Positions 22,872 through 33,482 are shown, counted from the first letter of the stretch. The stretch is DNA of 64,000 nt from Obelidium mucronatum (GCA_025765595.1 JAIVFH010000098.1:61540-125539); one strand, 5' to 3'. Made by a program: numbers and translations. Notes: generated by a model not told the origin, from the letters alone.

Positions 22872-23589
22872 TAATAGAAATATCAATAAATGTTTATTAA
22901 TCCATAATGTGGATAAGAACATCTTGAAAATGGATGTCAGGGTGCAAGGTGGGATTCAACATATAATATTGCATTGTTTGAAGCTGGACCTGGGGACGCT
23001 TATTGCTGGACATACTAGCAACAGTCGCATATGAAGCATCACGAAGATTGAAATGGCTGATGGTAGGACACATCGAATGTGATCTTAGCACTGCTAGAGA
23101 CAGTAGGTGCCACAATTGACACAGTAGCAGGAATACTGGTTGTGGCCTTCTTAGCTGGCCAAGTAGTAGCAGTTATAAGGACAACTGAAGTAAATTAATC
23201 AAATACTAATTTTGGATTAAGACGAAAGCTGGTTTGTGTAGGCAGGACCAATTTGCTAGGAGTGGAAATACAAACAAATGTGGGATTGAATATCATGAAA
23301 CAGTATGGGGATTTTCTTTTCCATCAGAAGCGCGTTTGCTTCTTTCCTCCCTGCATATGTTATGTATATAAAAACAATGGGGAAGTTAGTATAATGATTT
23401 GATTAGCTAACAGTGATTATAATTACATCCTGGCTCTCTTTGTTGGCTTCGGTAGTTAGACTAGTAGTTTATGATCTTCGTGTTTGCGCTTAGTACATAT
23501 TTATTGTCAAAAATGGTGTCCCAAGAGTTGAGTTTGGCAAAAACAAATCCCACGACACGCACCTAACCATATCCGCTTCCAGCAATGCC
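22872..23589. other. Upstream region of EMC3
   Basis: AT-rich non-coding DNA before EMC3. No additional gene is supported. Confidence 0.4.
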
Positions 23590-24656
23590 ATGTATTTGGA
23601 TCCTGCGATCAGAGACTGGTGAGTCTGCTGCTGTTTTGAAGCCAGCGTTAAAAACAACAAAACGCTAAAGGGTCCTGGTTCCCATCATGGCGGCCATGAT
23701 TCTCGTTGGGATCTTGCGGCACTTTGCCACGATGCTCCTAATGACGATGCCGAAGCAGAATCTGAAGGCGATCCGGGAGGGCTGTGCACTGACCCGTGCG
23801 CGGATGGTTAGTCGGTTTCTTGTCAGGGGGTTTCCTGTTGACCGGCTGCTTTTGCTAGTTGCGTCACAATCAAGACATCACACACACGGCGTTTTTGCAG
23901 CGTCGCCAGTATTTGGTCGAAGCGTTTGAAGCGAAACAGTATTTGAAAAACCCAGATGCTGCAGGAGGCGCGCCCAATCCAATGTCGGATCCAGCTGCCA
24001 TGACAAACATGATGGAAGGACTCAAAAAGAACATGATGATGGTTTTTTATTCTCGTTGTTGCTTGTCTTGTTTAGTGCTAATGTTCCTCAACTCGCTACA
24101 GGTTGTCCCTCAAACAATTATAATGGCTTGGATCAACTTTTTCTTCTCTGGATTCATTCTAAGTAATAATAGATGCCTGTTTTGATTTTCGGATTACTTA
24201 CAAGAATGATTAGTCAAATTGCCATTTCCATTAACGCTGCGATTCAAAAGCATGCTCCAAGCGGGTATTGAGACTCGTGATATGGATGTGACCTGGGTCA
24301 GTTCAATCAGTTGGTACTTTCTCAATTTGATGGGTCTTCAAAGTATTTTCACCATTATTTTGGGTCAAGGCAATTGTGAGTTCAGAGATGATTTTTTTCT
24401 TTGCTTGAGTTTTATATTGATTTGTCTTTGTTTCTTAGCCGCTGGAGGTATGCGTGATATGCAGCAGATGCAGCAAATGAACCCAGCAATGATGGCGGCT
24501 GGAGCAGGGCAATCCCCAGATGCCACAGCCCTCTTCAAGTCTGAGCGTGAATTCCTGGAAATTGCACACCACCACTCGCGTTTAAATGGTGTTGAAAGTC
24601 GTGTCTTGGAGCTGTACAAAGCAAACAGCATCGCGTCAGACAAGAAGAGGGTTTAA
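23590..24656 (+). CDS. EMC3: ER membrane protein complex subunit 3
   Basis: Core subunit of the EMC membrane-protein insertase and a member of the YidC/Oxa1/GET1 insertase superfamily, acting in the ER membrane. Six exons join in frame to 248 residues: 23590-23618, 23671-23806, 23901-24041, 24102-24162, 24214-24375 and 24439-24656. Diagnostic segments: MYLDPAIRDWVLVPIMAAMI with the first membrane helix, ILRHFATMLL, PMSDPAAMTNMMEGLKKNMM, then TIIMAWINFFFSGFI and the very conserved LPFPLTLRFKSMLQAGIE, followed by SSISWYFLNLMGL. The family usually has about 260 residues and three membrane helices, as here. The start at 23590 is the Met just before the conserved LDPAIRDW; a short upstream exon cannot be excluded. 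The last exon is copied in inverted orientation at 15837-16054. Confidence 0.93.
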
Positions 24657-25869
24657 TTTTTTGTCTGTGAGGCCGTTAAAACGAAAAGATAAATAAACTC
24701 TTTCAACTTATCAATTTCATCCTCGGCTACAGGTGGTTGAGCAGTTGTTGACAGGAATGTTTGGCAAGCCAAATCAAGGTTGAACTCCCCCATTCCCAAT
24801 AAACTGACCAGTAGTAGCTCAACTTTCGTTCTGCGTTGTATTCCCAATAAATTAACTAGATTAACTAGTGCTAGCTCGACTTTTGTTCTGCGTTGTTGAT
24901 GTCGTTCTCCGTTGTTGATGTCGTCGCGTGTTGTTGATGTTGGTTGTTGCAACTTAGAGAAACGTTTGACACCGAGAAACTGTTGCGCCATGAAATACCG
25001 TGAATGGGACCGAAAGGCGAAATAATTAGCATATAAAGGTACAGCGCGTGTTTCATCAATTGGTACTTAAGGAAGAGGGGGGAGGATGAAAGGGAGAGAA
25101 AAAATATACACCGACTCGAGGTGCCAAAAAGAACACACCCCGAGCCAAAACGGTGGTTGAAGGAACTGACTCAAGGTGCCATCAAATCAATGAACACCCC
25201 GAACACAGTCCCGACGGAGCCATAAACGCGAAATCCAATTTTCATATTTGTTTGGGTAACTCGTGCAAAGAATTCAATAGAATCTTCACCCCGAGCCGTC
25301 ACAATTGATTGGTGTGAGGACGCTACTGCCGAGGTGGGCATTACATATCGTGGAACTGGCAAGAGAGACCAGTAAGCGCACTCACTCCCAACTTTCCCCC
25401 CAATTCAACCCAACGCCAGTCAGCTCCGCGATTAATCCTCTCTGATCAAGCAATATCCAACCCATTATCCAATACCCATATGCCATCATGTCAGAAAAGA
25501 AACCAGCGAGAAGCATCATGGCGGAGAGAGGTCCGCCCGTTTGCCGGGCCACGCACATATGTCGTGAAAATATGGTAAGGCCAGGGATTGCCGAACGTCA
25601 GACCAGAACCCACTTCCCGGCGGGGGGTCATCTGTCACACTGCCACTGAGGACATAATATATGTTTCTTGACTCTCGAGTAGCACTTGGTCGTTCGGCAG
25701 CGTTCGTGGCTGCTGCTGTTCCCGCTGCTGCTCCAGTGGCGACCATGGTGGTCTGTCGTCAGGACGGTGGGACTTGCTTGACTTGAGGGGGATCTGTGTT
25801 TTTTTTGTGTGTTTTTGTTTTGGGATTGTCAAGAGAAAAAATTCAATGAATAAAGGAGGAGGAGGAGGA
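24657..25869 (-). repeat. Repeat block R, copy C (inverted)
   Basis: Reverse complement of block B, including the 63-codon frame (25171-25362) and the 76-codon frame (25516-25746), both still open. The boundary with the EMC3 stop is immediate, so the EMC3 3' UTR lies within this repeat. Confidence 0.8.
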
Positions 25870-25940
25870 TGAGATTTATTGTTGGCAAGCACATACACAG
25901 GAGATATATGGAGGAAAGGAAGAAACGCATTGTTTGGCCT

Positions 25941-26908
25941 TCAAGGCCACCTCTCCATATATCTCCTTCTCGCAGCAGCCGTCGTCGCTTAAAGAGCAGT
26001 ACGCATCAGCCACTTCTTGCGGGCAGACGCATGGCTCCGCCATTCCGTCGTCTGGAGCAGCCGCTTCTCCGCCTGGAGCAGCTGAATTCCTTCCGCGTGG
26101 GCCTCGCTGTGGATTCAAGTATCAGAGGGTGTCCTTCTGGAATTCATTTTTACTAACTGCACGGCGTCCTCTTCTCGAAGCTGCTGCTGCTCCAGCTCCA
26201 ACTTCAAATCCTCCTCCAGCTCCCACTTGCGGACACGGTCCACTCTCTTCACTGCGAGAGTCTCTTCGTTGTCCTCATCGGAGCTAAAGTGTACAGTAAA
26301 TTAAACCAAACGTAAAAAGAAGAAACACACATAGAGAGACACACACCTCTCAAAGTCCTCATAATCTGCCTCCAGAATATGCGCATTTCGGAGGCGGTCG
26401 GCTTCGCTGTCGGCCGCAGCTGCCGTAATCACCTCTGTGTATGTGCTTTAAACTCCGCCCCAGCTTTTAGCTCCATCTCCCTCATCGCCGCCCGCGATAT
26501 TCCATATCTGGCGATGTGTTCCGAGCGGACGGCCCTAGTATTTCAGACCGCCACAAATTTCGACGTCCGTTTGGCCTAGGAAACCAACAAAAGCGGTTAT
26601 TACCGCATTGTAAAATAGATAGAAAAAACTCAATGAGTCTGAAGCTCCACACACCCGTCGCATTGGAGGGGCGGTCTACATCTAGAGGGCCTAGCAAACA
26701 TTACGCGTTAGTTTTTACTCTCCGTATTGGCAGACGGAGATTACGCACCTGGTCCTCGATGAACGCGAAACGCGCCTTTTTGGCAGGCGGTTCCGCATCA
26801 TCGGCATCGGCGTCTCGGTGCCTGGTAAAATAAGATTGTAGGAGGAATTAGCATCCACGGTAAAAACTGTCTCCGAAGCCAGAGGAAGTAGAATACAGAC
26901 CTCATCAT
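25941..26908 (-). pseudogene. Unrecognised acidic/coiled-coil family protein, broken copy C
   Basis: Homologous to copies A and B over all exons, starting from the same ATGATGAG|GT (26908-26901). The second exon (from 26821) ends GAGGACCAG|GT, which changes the splice phase; joined to either following exon it meets a stop at once. The core exon (near 26515-26577) has lost about 10 and 9 bases relative to copy A and carries an in-frame TAG. The donor after the core exon is also lost (AAAGCTGGGG near 26460). It therefore cannot produce the family protein by the same splicing. The leader upstream (26909-27280) is open for more than 100 codons, unlike in copy A. Confidence 0.75.
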
Positions 26909-27600
26909 TGTTTGTGTACTGTTTGTTGTGGGTGATATTTGGAGTAATTGTCGACGGGAATGTTCATGCTGCAAAAGATGGCCAGTCAATAGGCTCTTTT
27001 CTTGTATGCTCAGGGATGGTTCAAGTTGAGGGTATTGAAAAGGAGGGCTGAAAGGGAAGTGTGGAGAAATCCAATTGGTGATTGTAGTTTCTTTTGAAGA
27101 AGATATCTTGGAATAATTCTGCACTTTTGATGCTTGCTTATGGCTCTGAACAAATTCAGGGGTTTTCTGATGAGAGTGGTGGTGGATTTCCCACGAAAAA
27201 GAAGGGCAAATCCAGGAAAAGAAAACACACTGTTTAGACTGCAGATTCGCTTCATAATCATCTAGGAAAGAAACGGGGAATAAATTAAATAATGAAGAAA
27301 TGAGCGAAAAATGGGTTTACACAACAGGGAATTCATTGTATCGAGGCTTTCCAGTGGAATTGAATCAAGTTCCCATGTTTCTTCTTTTTTTTTAAGTTCC
27401 CATGTTTCTTCTTTTTTTTTTAAGACTCAGCATCTATTTCATTGGAATATTTAAATTTTAAATTGTGTGTCGCGCCACTGCGGCAAGTGGTGGAATCTCT
27501 CAACTTTGAGTTAAGAAAGTCCGAAAATAAAAATAAAAACTCTGCATGCTATTGTTTAATTCTGGTTTACACTAATAAAAAAAAAAGAATCCATCATCCT
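26909..27600 (-). other. Leader of family copy C and Sel1 3' flank
   Basis: From about 27272 down to 26909 the minus strand is open after a CTTTCCTAG acceptor-like site and runs into the MMR start of copy C (it ends with the NSTQTMMR codons). It could be an upstream coding exon lost in copies A and B, or an open leader. Around 27370-27422 an AAGTTCCCATGTTTCTTC unit with a T run is tandemly duplicated. Confidence 0.45.
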
Positions 27601-28015
27601 TTACGCTGCGGGTGCAATATACCCATGCTCAAACATTCCATCAAGAACCGAGGGATTCGCCACTAACGCAATCAATCGATCTGACGCTTTTTCATCGCCC
27701 CAAGACGCCGCCTTGGAATAACAGTCAATCGCTTTCCGCAAGTCCTGGTTACAACCGTCGCCGTTTTCAAAACACTGGCCTAATGCAAACATGGCTGCTA
27801 CTGAGCCTCCGTCTGCTGCTTGCGTGAACCATTCAAATGCTTCTTCCTTGCTTTCGGGACATCCAACGCCGTTGAGTAAACATTGCGCTAGTTTCGCTTG
27901 TGCTCGAACGTGGTCCTGTTCTGCAGCCATTCGCAATAATCGAACTGCTTCCTTGAGTTTTGGTTTCACACCATTGTTTCCTTCAGAATAAATCAACGCC
28001 AGATTTGTCATTGCC
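27601..28015 (-). pseudogene. Duplicated last exon of the Sel1-repeat gene
   Basis: Exactly as long (415 nt) as exon 5 of the Sel1 gene (9466-9880) and encodes the same peptide, in opposite orientation. The intron upstream is present to about 28084, but no other Sel1 exon follows; R-block sequence begins instead. It is a fragment with no start codon of its own. Confidence 0.92.
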
Positions 28016-28084
28016 CTATCATCAGTAAGGTGAGAAAGGAGAGAAATCGGAAAACAACCAAAAAAAAAAAAAAAAAAAAGGAAC

Positions 28085-28401
28085 CGACCAGAACCCACTT
28101 CCCGGCGGGGGGTCATCTGTCACACTGCCACTGAGGGCATAATATATATTTCTTGACTCTCGAGTAGCACTTGGTTGTTCGGCCGCGTTCGTGGTTGCTG
28201 CTGTTCCCGCTGCTGCTCCAGTGGCGACCATAATGGTCTGTCGTCAGGGCAGTGGGACTTGCTTGACTTGAGGGGGATCTGTGTTTTTTTTTTTGTGTGT
28301 TTTTGTTTTGGGAATTGTCAAGAGAAAAAATTCATTGAATAAAGGAGGCGGAGGATGACATTTATTGTTGGCAAGCAACAGGAGATATATGGAGGAAAGG
28401 A
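28085..28401 (-). repeat. Repeat block R, partial copy D
   Basis: Inverted partial copy corresponding to about 14580-14890 of block B. It is fused to the Sel1 intron at one end and diverges after GGAGATATATGGAGGAAAGG at the other. The short MVATGAAAGT frame is kept (28231 down) but its second half is replaced by Sel1-intron sequence. Beyond it, minus-strand 28512-28402 encodes MKSKKPTLTPEQYAKVLADR and further residues, of unknown meaning. Confidence 0.75.
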
Positions 28402-28580
28402 GGGTTTGATGATGTGCGATTGGCCGGCGAGGTGAGCCATTATCCATTTCTGGCGATCAGCCAAAACTTTGGCGTACTGTTCTGGCGTTAATGTCGGCTT
28501 CTTTGATTTCATGCGCTTGGTTTTTGACTACTTTTTATTTGTTCATTATATATATATACCAAATTTAAAATTTTTTTCGA

Positions 28581-29660
28581 TTATTGCAAACTTCGTCTTC
28601 GTTCAAACTCTGCGTCTTCTTTTTCTTTGAGAATTGTAAGCAGGCTTGTAATTGGCGGTAGCTGCAGTACAGGCTGCTGTTGGTAGTTGGGTTGTGGGAG
28701 GTATGAAGTCTGATGTGGCTGTACGCGATGAAGCTGCTCCGTCCATGTAACGGCAGAATGTGGAGAAACAGACAATAAAGCCGGAAGTGAAGCTGATTGA
28801 TTGGTGCCAACAGGCTGATATTCCTGGCCGTATCCTCTCTGTTGGATGTGTGAACCCGAGTTTTGAACCTTCCAACCCATGTCTCTTGGAGACGAGGACA
28901 AGGTATGTTGGGTATGAACTACCGCTGGTTGCGCAGGATGTTCACGTTTGACTATTGCCGCGTGGTGATCCGCATGACTGACCAGTTGGTGATCACTAGG
29001 GAGATGATCTCCCAAGACACCACCTATACCTGTCTGATACTCCAATGCAACGGTCGGTGATGTGGCATAACTCATTTGTGAATCTTGGTTGGATTCTATT
29101 CTCACCAGTGTGGGTACTTTATAGTGGAGCGGCAGTTTGGCTTGAATGTGGAGATGGGAGGAGTCTGTTGTAGAAGCCATGACCCGCCTTTGCTGTTGCT
29201 GATCAAAATACGATGAATTATAAGAGGAGCTACTGCCCGATGAAGGAGGGGGGTACGAGTGTGCCTGGATACACAGGGTAGGGTAAAACATAATGAGCGG
29301 AAAGGGGCAAAGCAAACGGAACGGATGTCTGAAAACTCACCGAACTACTGGCGTTGCCCAGCTGCTGCAGAGTCACCATCTCCATTTGCTGTTGCAGCTT
29401 CCGCGATTTTGCAAAGCATCTGCGTCTGACGGCTTCTGTTTCGTTGTTCCACATATCTGCCACCTGCGCTGATAGCTCATTGCTCGACAAACTGTACCCC
29501 TCCCGAGTTCTCTGCTGTGCTAGCAAAGGAAGTGTTTCGGATCGATATATCATGAATGCCTGAAGTCTCCCGCGTTAGACAAAGAATCATAATAGTCTTT
29601 CAAAAGAACTTGCAAATTGGCAAGCAAGTTTACATTGGGCGCTCTTCGCCGGGAAGTCAT
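28581..29660 (-). CDS. HMG-box protein 1 (MATA-HMG-like)
   Basis: Probable DNA-binding transcription factor. Three exons, 29660-29634, 29559-29341 and 29264-28581, join in frame to 309 residues. The HMG box starts at the N-terminus: MTSRRRAPNAFMIYRSETLP, interrupted by an intron after PN, then SSNELSAQVADMWNNETEAV, RRRCFAKSRKLQQQMEM. This fits the P-N-A-F-M/I-x-Y-R ... W-x-x-E ... F pattern of single-box HMG proteins such as fungal mating regulators. The rest is Gln/Ser/Pro-rich (a likely activation region), ending EKEDAEFERRRSLQ. Neighbour 29929-30831 is a paralogue with the same intron position. Mating-type function is an inference from the family. Confidence 0.82.
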
Positions 29661-29928
29661 TTGTGCTGTTGGATGCGGAAGCCAAGGTGTGAGGATTGGT
29701 TTGGGGAGTGTGAGTTTGGAAACCCTTTTTTTTGCCAGGTGTAATTCCGGTTCTCCATTTTGGGGTGCTTGAAGTTGTGGCGAGTAGAGTGATCACAATC
29801 ACATGATACATCGGACCAACAAAAAAAGGAACCAACGAAAAACAGTTATTGAGATATTATAATTGTAAGTCATCATCATAGCTAGCGATAGTAAAAGAGA
29901 AAGAATCGAACAGGGAAGCGAAGGACAG

Positions 29929-30831
29929 TCAATCGATCAAATTCATGACGCTCATCACACTCTGGCCACCCTGAACCAGCGAATTCATCGAAGGGAGCAT
30001 ATTATCTGTTTTTAGATTGCTCGGTACGATAGCCGATGCCATGATGCCAAAACCAACAGCGTAAGCTTGGGAGCTGTTTCCTTGATTGCCGTAGTGAGCA
30101 TCAGAAGATTGAACTCGTGTGGGTCCAGGAGGATACGAAAACACAAATGATGGCGGGCCGCACGCAACATGCTGCGGAAGTGGTGGAGGAACGACGGATA
30201 GCGGGTAGACGCGATTATCAAGCTGATTTGATGCTTGCGGAAGGTTCTGATATGGCTTATACGTTGGCGGTGAATAGTTGGACATGAATGGAGTAGTTTG
30301 CGGCATTGAATTCGTTGTGGGGAGCTTGGCTTGGACAATGTGACTAGTGTCCAAAGAGCGCCTCTTCCGTTGATTCAAGTAAGCAGAATATCCAGCAGGA
30401 TCTACTGGTCCGTAATTGGCGGGGTGTGACGTGGTCTTGTGGGATGGTCAGTTGCTGATCACGCTCATGGAAATGTAACATGTTCACTCACCACAACGTT
30501 GTACGGCAACTGCTGCGATTGCTTTGCCATCTGATAGTCTCCGAGCTGCTGCAATGAAACCATTTCTAACTGCTTTTGTAAACTTCTTGATTTGGCAAAG
30601 CACCGTCGCCTAACTCCTTCAGACTCATTGTTCCACATCTCTGCTACTTGTGCAGACAATTCGTTACTAGACAGACTGTAGCCTTCAACGGAGCGTTGTT
30701 GTGCCAGAAGAGGGAGGGTTTCGGCTCTGTATATCATGAATGCTGAAAGCAGTAGTCTCTGTCAGTTGCCTGGAACTCGTGGTCGCTGAAGGTCTGGACA
30801 TACCATTAGGGGCTCTTCTTCTGGTTGACAT
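29929..30831 (-). CDS. HMG-box protein 2 (MATA-HMG-like)
   Basis: Paralogue of HMG-box protein 1. Three exons, 30831-30804, 30742-30492 and 30435-29929, join in frame to 261 residues. Its box begins MSTRRRAPNAFMIYRAETLP and continues LSAQVAEMWNNESEGVRRRC. The first intron falls at the same place as in protein 1, shifted by one base of phase. The C-terminal half is proline/serine-rich with a basic NQRKRRSLD motif just after the second intron. It lies 268 bp upstream of protein 1, in tandem and in the same orientation, so the pair arose by tandem duplication and diverged outside the box. Confidence 0.82.
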
Positions 30832-31283
30832 GTCGAGGACGCAGGAATGAATCAAGGAATGTTTGAAGAGACTTTTTTTCATGTTGGCGATTGGTTGGCG
30901 ATGAAGTTTCGAATGTCCAAACGTGACTTGCACCACATGATTGGTCACGGAGACAAGTGCCACCCGAGACAGAGATCAGCTTCAGTGTTGATGAGGGTCT
31001 TAAAGTATCAGTTCTGAGTATATCCTTTGTATTTTCAGCTTCTCTTTTGTGAAATCTGCCACGGGCGCTCGTGGGGTTCAGGCAAGGAGTTGTGTTGGAC
31101 GAGATGAAAATTTTAAGTCATGTGACAGGTCAGACGTATAAATGTGAGCAACTGACCATTGCAGCAGCAGCAACGTGCACTGATGCCGTCCGCACAAAGG
31201 AAGTCATGAAAAGCTACATTGCATAATATTACAGTAAAAATTATGTAGGCATTATTTATTTCATGTATGCATGCAACGAAACT
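30832..31283. other. Spacer between HMG genes
   Basis: Mixed non-coding sequence serving as the promoter of HMG gene 2 and 3' region of HMG gene 3. No further gene was recognised. Confidence 0.45.
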
Positions 31284-32321
31284 TCACTGATTTGAAAGGA
31301 TAGGAATACCACACCTTTGCAAACAAGCATCATTGGCTTCCACAAGTTCCTTCAGTTTCTGATTTAGGAACGTTAACTGATCTTGGTATTCGAGAAGAGC
31401 AGGAATTCCTGACTTAGACGAGAGGCAAGGTGAGGAAGGCATGGAAGCAATAGATTCAATAGATGCCTGTTTTGTAAAGGCGATGTGAACCCGTGGGAAT
31501 AAAAGATGTTGGAATGCAACGAGTAAACCACTCACAGGAATGCGACTGGTGCCAGTCAAAACAGGACTAATAATAGGAGTGGATATTACTGAGCAGCTGG
31601 ACAGCGGTGTGTGTTGGGCGAGTGGGTGCTTGTGGATGTGCTGCGTGCTGTCCGCCGCCGGCAAGTCACCCGGCGCCTCGAGCCGCGCCCTTTTCGCGTC
31701 GCCCGCATTTGCGGCGGCAGTGGCGTCAGCGGCGGGTCTCTTTTTGTCCTTGGGCTTGAGCTCCTTGTCCTTGTCCTTGTCCTTGTTGTCCTTGTCTTTT
31801 GAGTTCAAGTCCGCATCCCCCCGCGGCCCGTGCGCCGGCCGGTACTTGTACCCGGGAAACTTCTCGCGGTGGTCCTTCATGCGCTCGGCAGCCAGCGCCT
31901 GGTAGTGGTCCTTGACCGCCGGCGTGGCCTCCTTCCACATGAGTCCAATCAGCGCGCTGAAGTCGCGGCTGCTCTTGCCCTGGCCTACGAAGCTCTGCAC
32001 GAGCTTCGGCTGGTTGTCCGAGCGGTACAGGATGAACGCATTCGGCGGCCGCGGAATCTTGGCTTCGCCCTCGGTCTTCGCGGGCTTCTCCTTGGGCGCT
32101 GCTCCAGCCACACTGCCGCCTTTGGCGCCTTTGCCTTTGCCTTTGCCTTTTCCTTTGCCAGCCAGCACAGGCTGCCCCTTCAATGATGGGTCGGAGTCTT
32201 CAAGCGGCCCCGTCTTACGCTCCAGGCGTTCAAACTCCATCCCTAGGTCTGCATCAATTGTTCCGTCGCTCTCCAATCCAGCCGCTGTTGGTGTTTCTGA
32301 CAGTTCTCGTAATGTGTTCAT
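31284..32321 (-). CDS. HMG-box protein 3 (mating-type-like HMG box)
   Basis: Two exons, 32321-31536 and 31466-31284, give 322 residues. A Met 12 codons upstream (32357) is an alternative start. After an acidic N-terminus and a lysine/glycine KGKGKGKGKG stretch comes the HMG box (about residues 92-165) with IPRPPNAFILYRSDNQPKLV, SALIGLMWKEATPAVKDHYQ and HREKFPGYKYRP. The P-R-P-P-N-A-F-I-L-Y-R opening and Y-K-Y-x-P end match MATA-HMG boxes (Mat-Mc, SexM/SexP type). A KDKDKDK region and an NLS-like KRPAADA follow, then a short coiled tail. The intron (69 nt) is a multiple of three with no stop, so retention would add 23 residues. The HMG coding part is GC-rich. Confidence 0.85.
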   Translation of the reverse strand: MNTLRELSETPTAAGLESDGTIDADLGMEFERLERKTGPLEDSDPSLKGQPVLAGKGKGKGKGKGAKGGSVAGAAPKEKPAKTEGEAKIPRPPNAFILYRSDNQPKLVQSFVGQGKSSRDFSALIGLMWKEATPAVKDHYQALAAERMKDHREKFPGYKYRPAHGPRGDADLNSKDKDNKDKDKDKELKPKDKKRPAADATAAANAGDAKRARLEAPGDLPAADSTQHIHKHPLAQHTPLSSCSVISTPIISPVLTGTSRIPVSGLLVAFQHLLFPRVHIAFTKQASIESIASMPSSPCLSSKSGIPALLEYQDQLTFLNQKLKELVEANDACLQRCGIPILSNQ

Positions 32322-32426
32322 TTTTTGAAGGGGATTTATTGATAATTTTATCAACAAGTATTTTCAAATTTCGTTTTTTTATACCGTGTATTCAAAAAAG
32401 GAGGAATAACATGAGAAAAATGTTTT

Positions 32427-32957
32427 TTAAGCTACAACATATCCATCAACAGATTCAGATTTTTCAGTCTGCTGAGTTGGACTGGCTGGCTGCTTTTCAA
32501 AAACTGCTGCAACACCAGCCTCAGTAGCAGTAGTAGCCGCAGCAGTGTTAGATGTACCAACGTTGAAATTAGAGCCCTGATGAACCTCCACCACACGCCC
32601 ATCGCGTTCCAATTTGGGAATCTCAATCGTCAAAATCCCATCTTGCAGCACTGCATTCAACTTCCCCAAGTCTCCTAATCTGGGAACCGTGACCGTCAAT
32701 GCAATAAGTTTGCGTGATCCTGAGTTTGGGTTCTTGCCTTCTATAGTGATTTGTCTGGTGTCGTCAGTAACTGTGGTCGTCAATTGGTCGCGAGAGAATC
32801 CAGGTGTTTCGACGGTGAGAGTGAACTTGTTGGATTCTGCGGTAAATTTGTGGACTGGAGTTGTTGGTTGTTGTTGTTGGTGATGGTCCAGTTGTTGTGT
32901 ACTTCCAGAGTTGATATTAGCAGCCGAAGGAGAAGTGGCTCGAAGGAGGTTTCTACC
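32427..32957 (-). CDS. Small heat shock protein (Hsp20/alpha-crystallin), 5' end unresolved
   Basis: ATP-independent holdase chaperone. The open part encodes an alpha-crystallin domain: KFTLTVETPGFSRDQLTTTV, then TRQITIEGKN, VPRLGDLGKLNAVLQDGILT and IEIPK (the G-I-L-T-I-E-I-P end is typical). An alanine/threonine-rich tail ends DGYVVA. Upstream of 32957 this frame meets a stop. The preceding sequence is open in two other frames (up to 33234 and 33340), one of which reads HPFFGHPFIQIIE, plausible for an Hsp20 N-terminus. I could not find a single GT-AG join that reconciles the frames, so either an unusual intron or a frameshift separates the N-terminus from the domain. Confidence 0.75.
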   Translation of the reverse strand, partial: GRNLLRATSPSAANINSGSTQQLDHHQQQQPTTPVHKFTAESNKFTLTVETPGFSRDQLTTTVTDDTRQITIEGKNPNSGSRKLIALTVTVPRLGDLGKLNAVLQDGILTIEIPKLERDGRVVEVHQGSNFNVGTSNTAAATTATEAGVAAVFEKQPASPTQQTEKSESVDGYVVA

Positions 32958-33482
32958 TCAATTATTTGAATGAAAGGGTGCCCAAAGAATGGGTGTTTGT
33001 GCAAGTGGTGGAAGGGGTGTTGCTGTTGCAGTTGTTGTGGGGGTGAAAATCTGCCGCATCGTCCTTGGGTTCTTGGACAAGTGGGGGTGGATTCTTGGGC
33101 ACAGCTGGAGCCAGCAGCGGCGCAATTGCTGCCTGTAGATTGATGGTATGCACGAACTCTGCCAAAGATTTGCAAGGGAGAGCATTTTTGGTTGTTATAC
33201 GAGTTTCTAGTGTTTTTACACTTAGCAGAGGCACAATTGAAGTAGTTTATATAGGAGTTTTCAAAAGCATTGCCAGAATGTTCTGTTGGAACGTGACGTG
33301 GCCCAGCCATTTCAAATGTTTTGAAATCAGAAAAAAACATTTATTTTTTGACGCGCATACCAAGTTCCACGTTTTGCATCATGGTTAATTTTCATTGTTT
33401 CTTCTGTGGTGCATATTAAAGATTTTATTTCATTGTTGATAAGAAAAGCATTCGCTATTCAAACACTGCAGTGTTTTCATTG
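32958..33482. other. Probable Hsp20 5' region and SDR 3' flank
   Basis: Likely carries the N-terminal coding part and promoter of the Hsp20 gene on the minus strand (see that entry), then AT-rich spacer from about 33340. No heat-shock element was called with confidence. Confidence 0.4.

Larger units (their letters stand above)
24402..28084 (-). repeat. Right arm of the inverted segmental duplication
   Basis: Mirror of 9389-16093. From the spacer outward: EMC3 last intron/exon (shared with the functional gene), repeat block R, family pseudogene C, leader, Sel1 3' flank and Sel1 exon 5 with part of its intron. The outer end lies in the poly(A/T) of the Sel1 intron near 28084, where it is joined directly to a second R fragment (28085-28401). 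Confidence 0.88.

Noticed and set aside
31540..32328. Long plus-strand frames opposite HMG gene 3
   Set aside because: They are shadows of the GC-rich HMG coding strand, with no domain.
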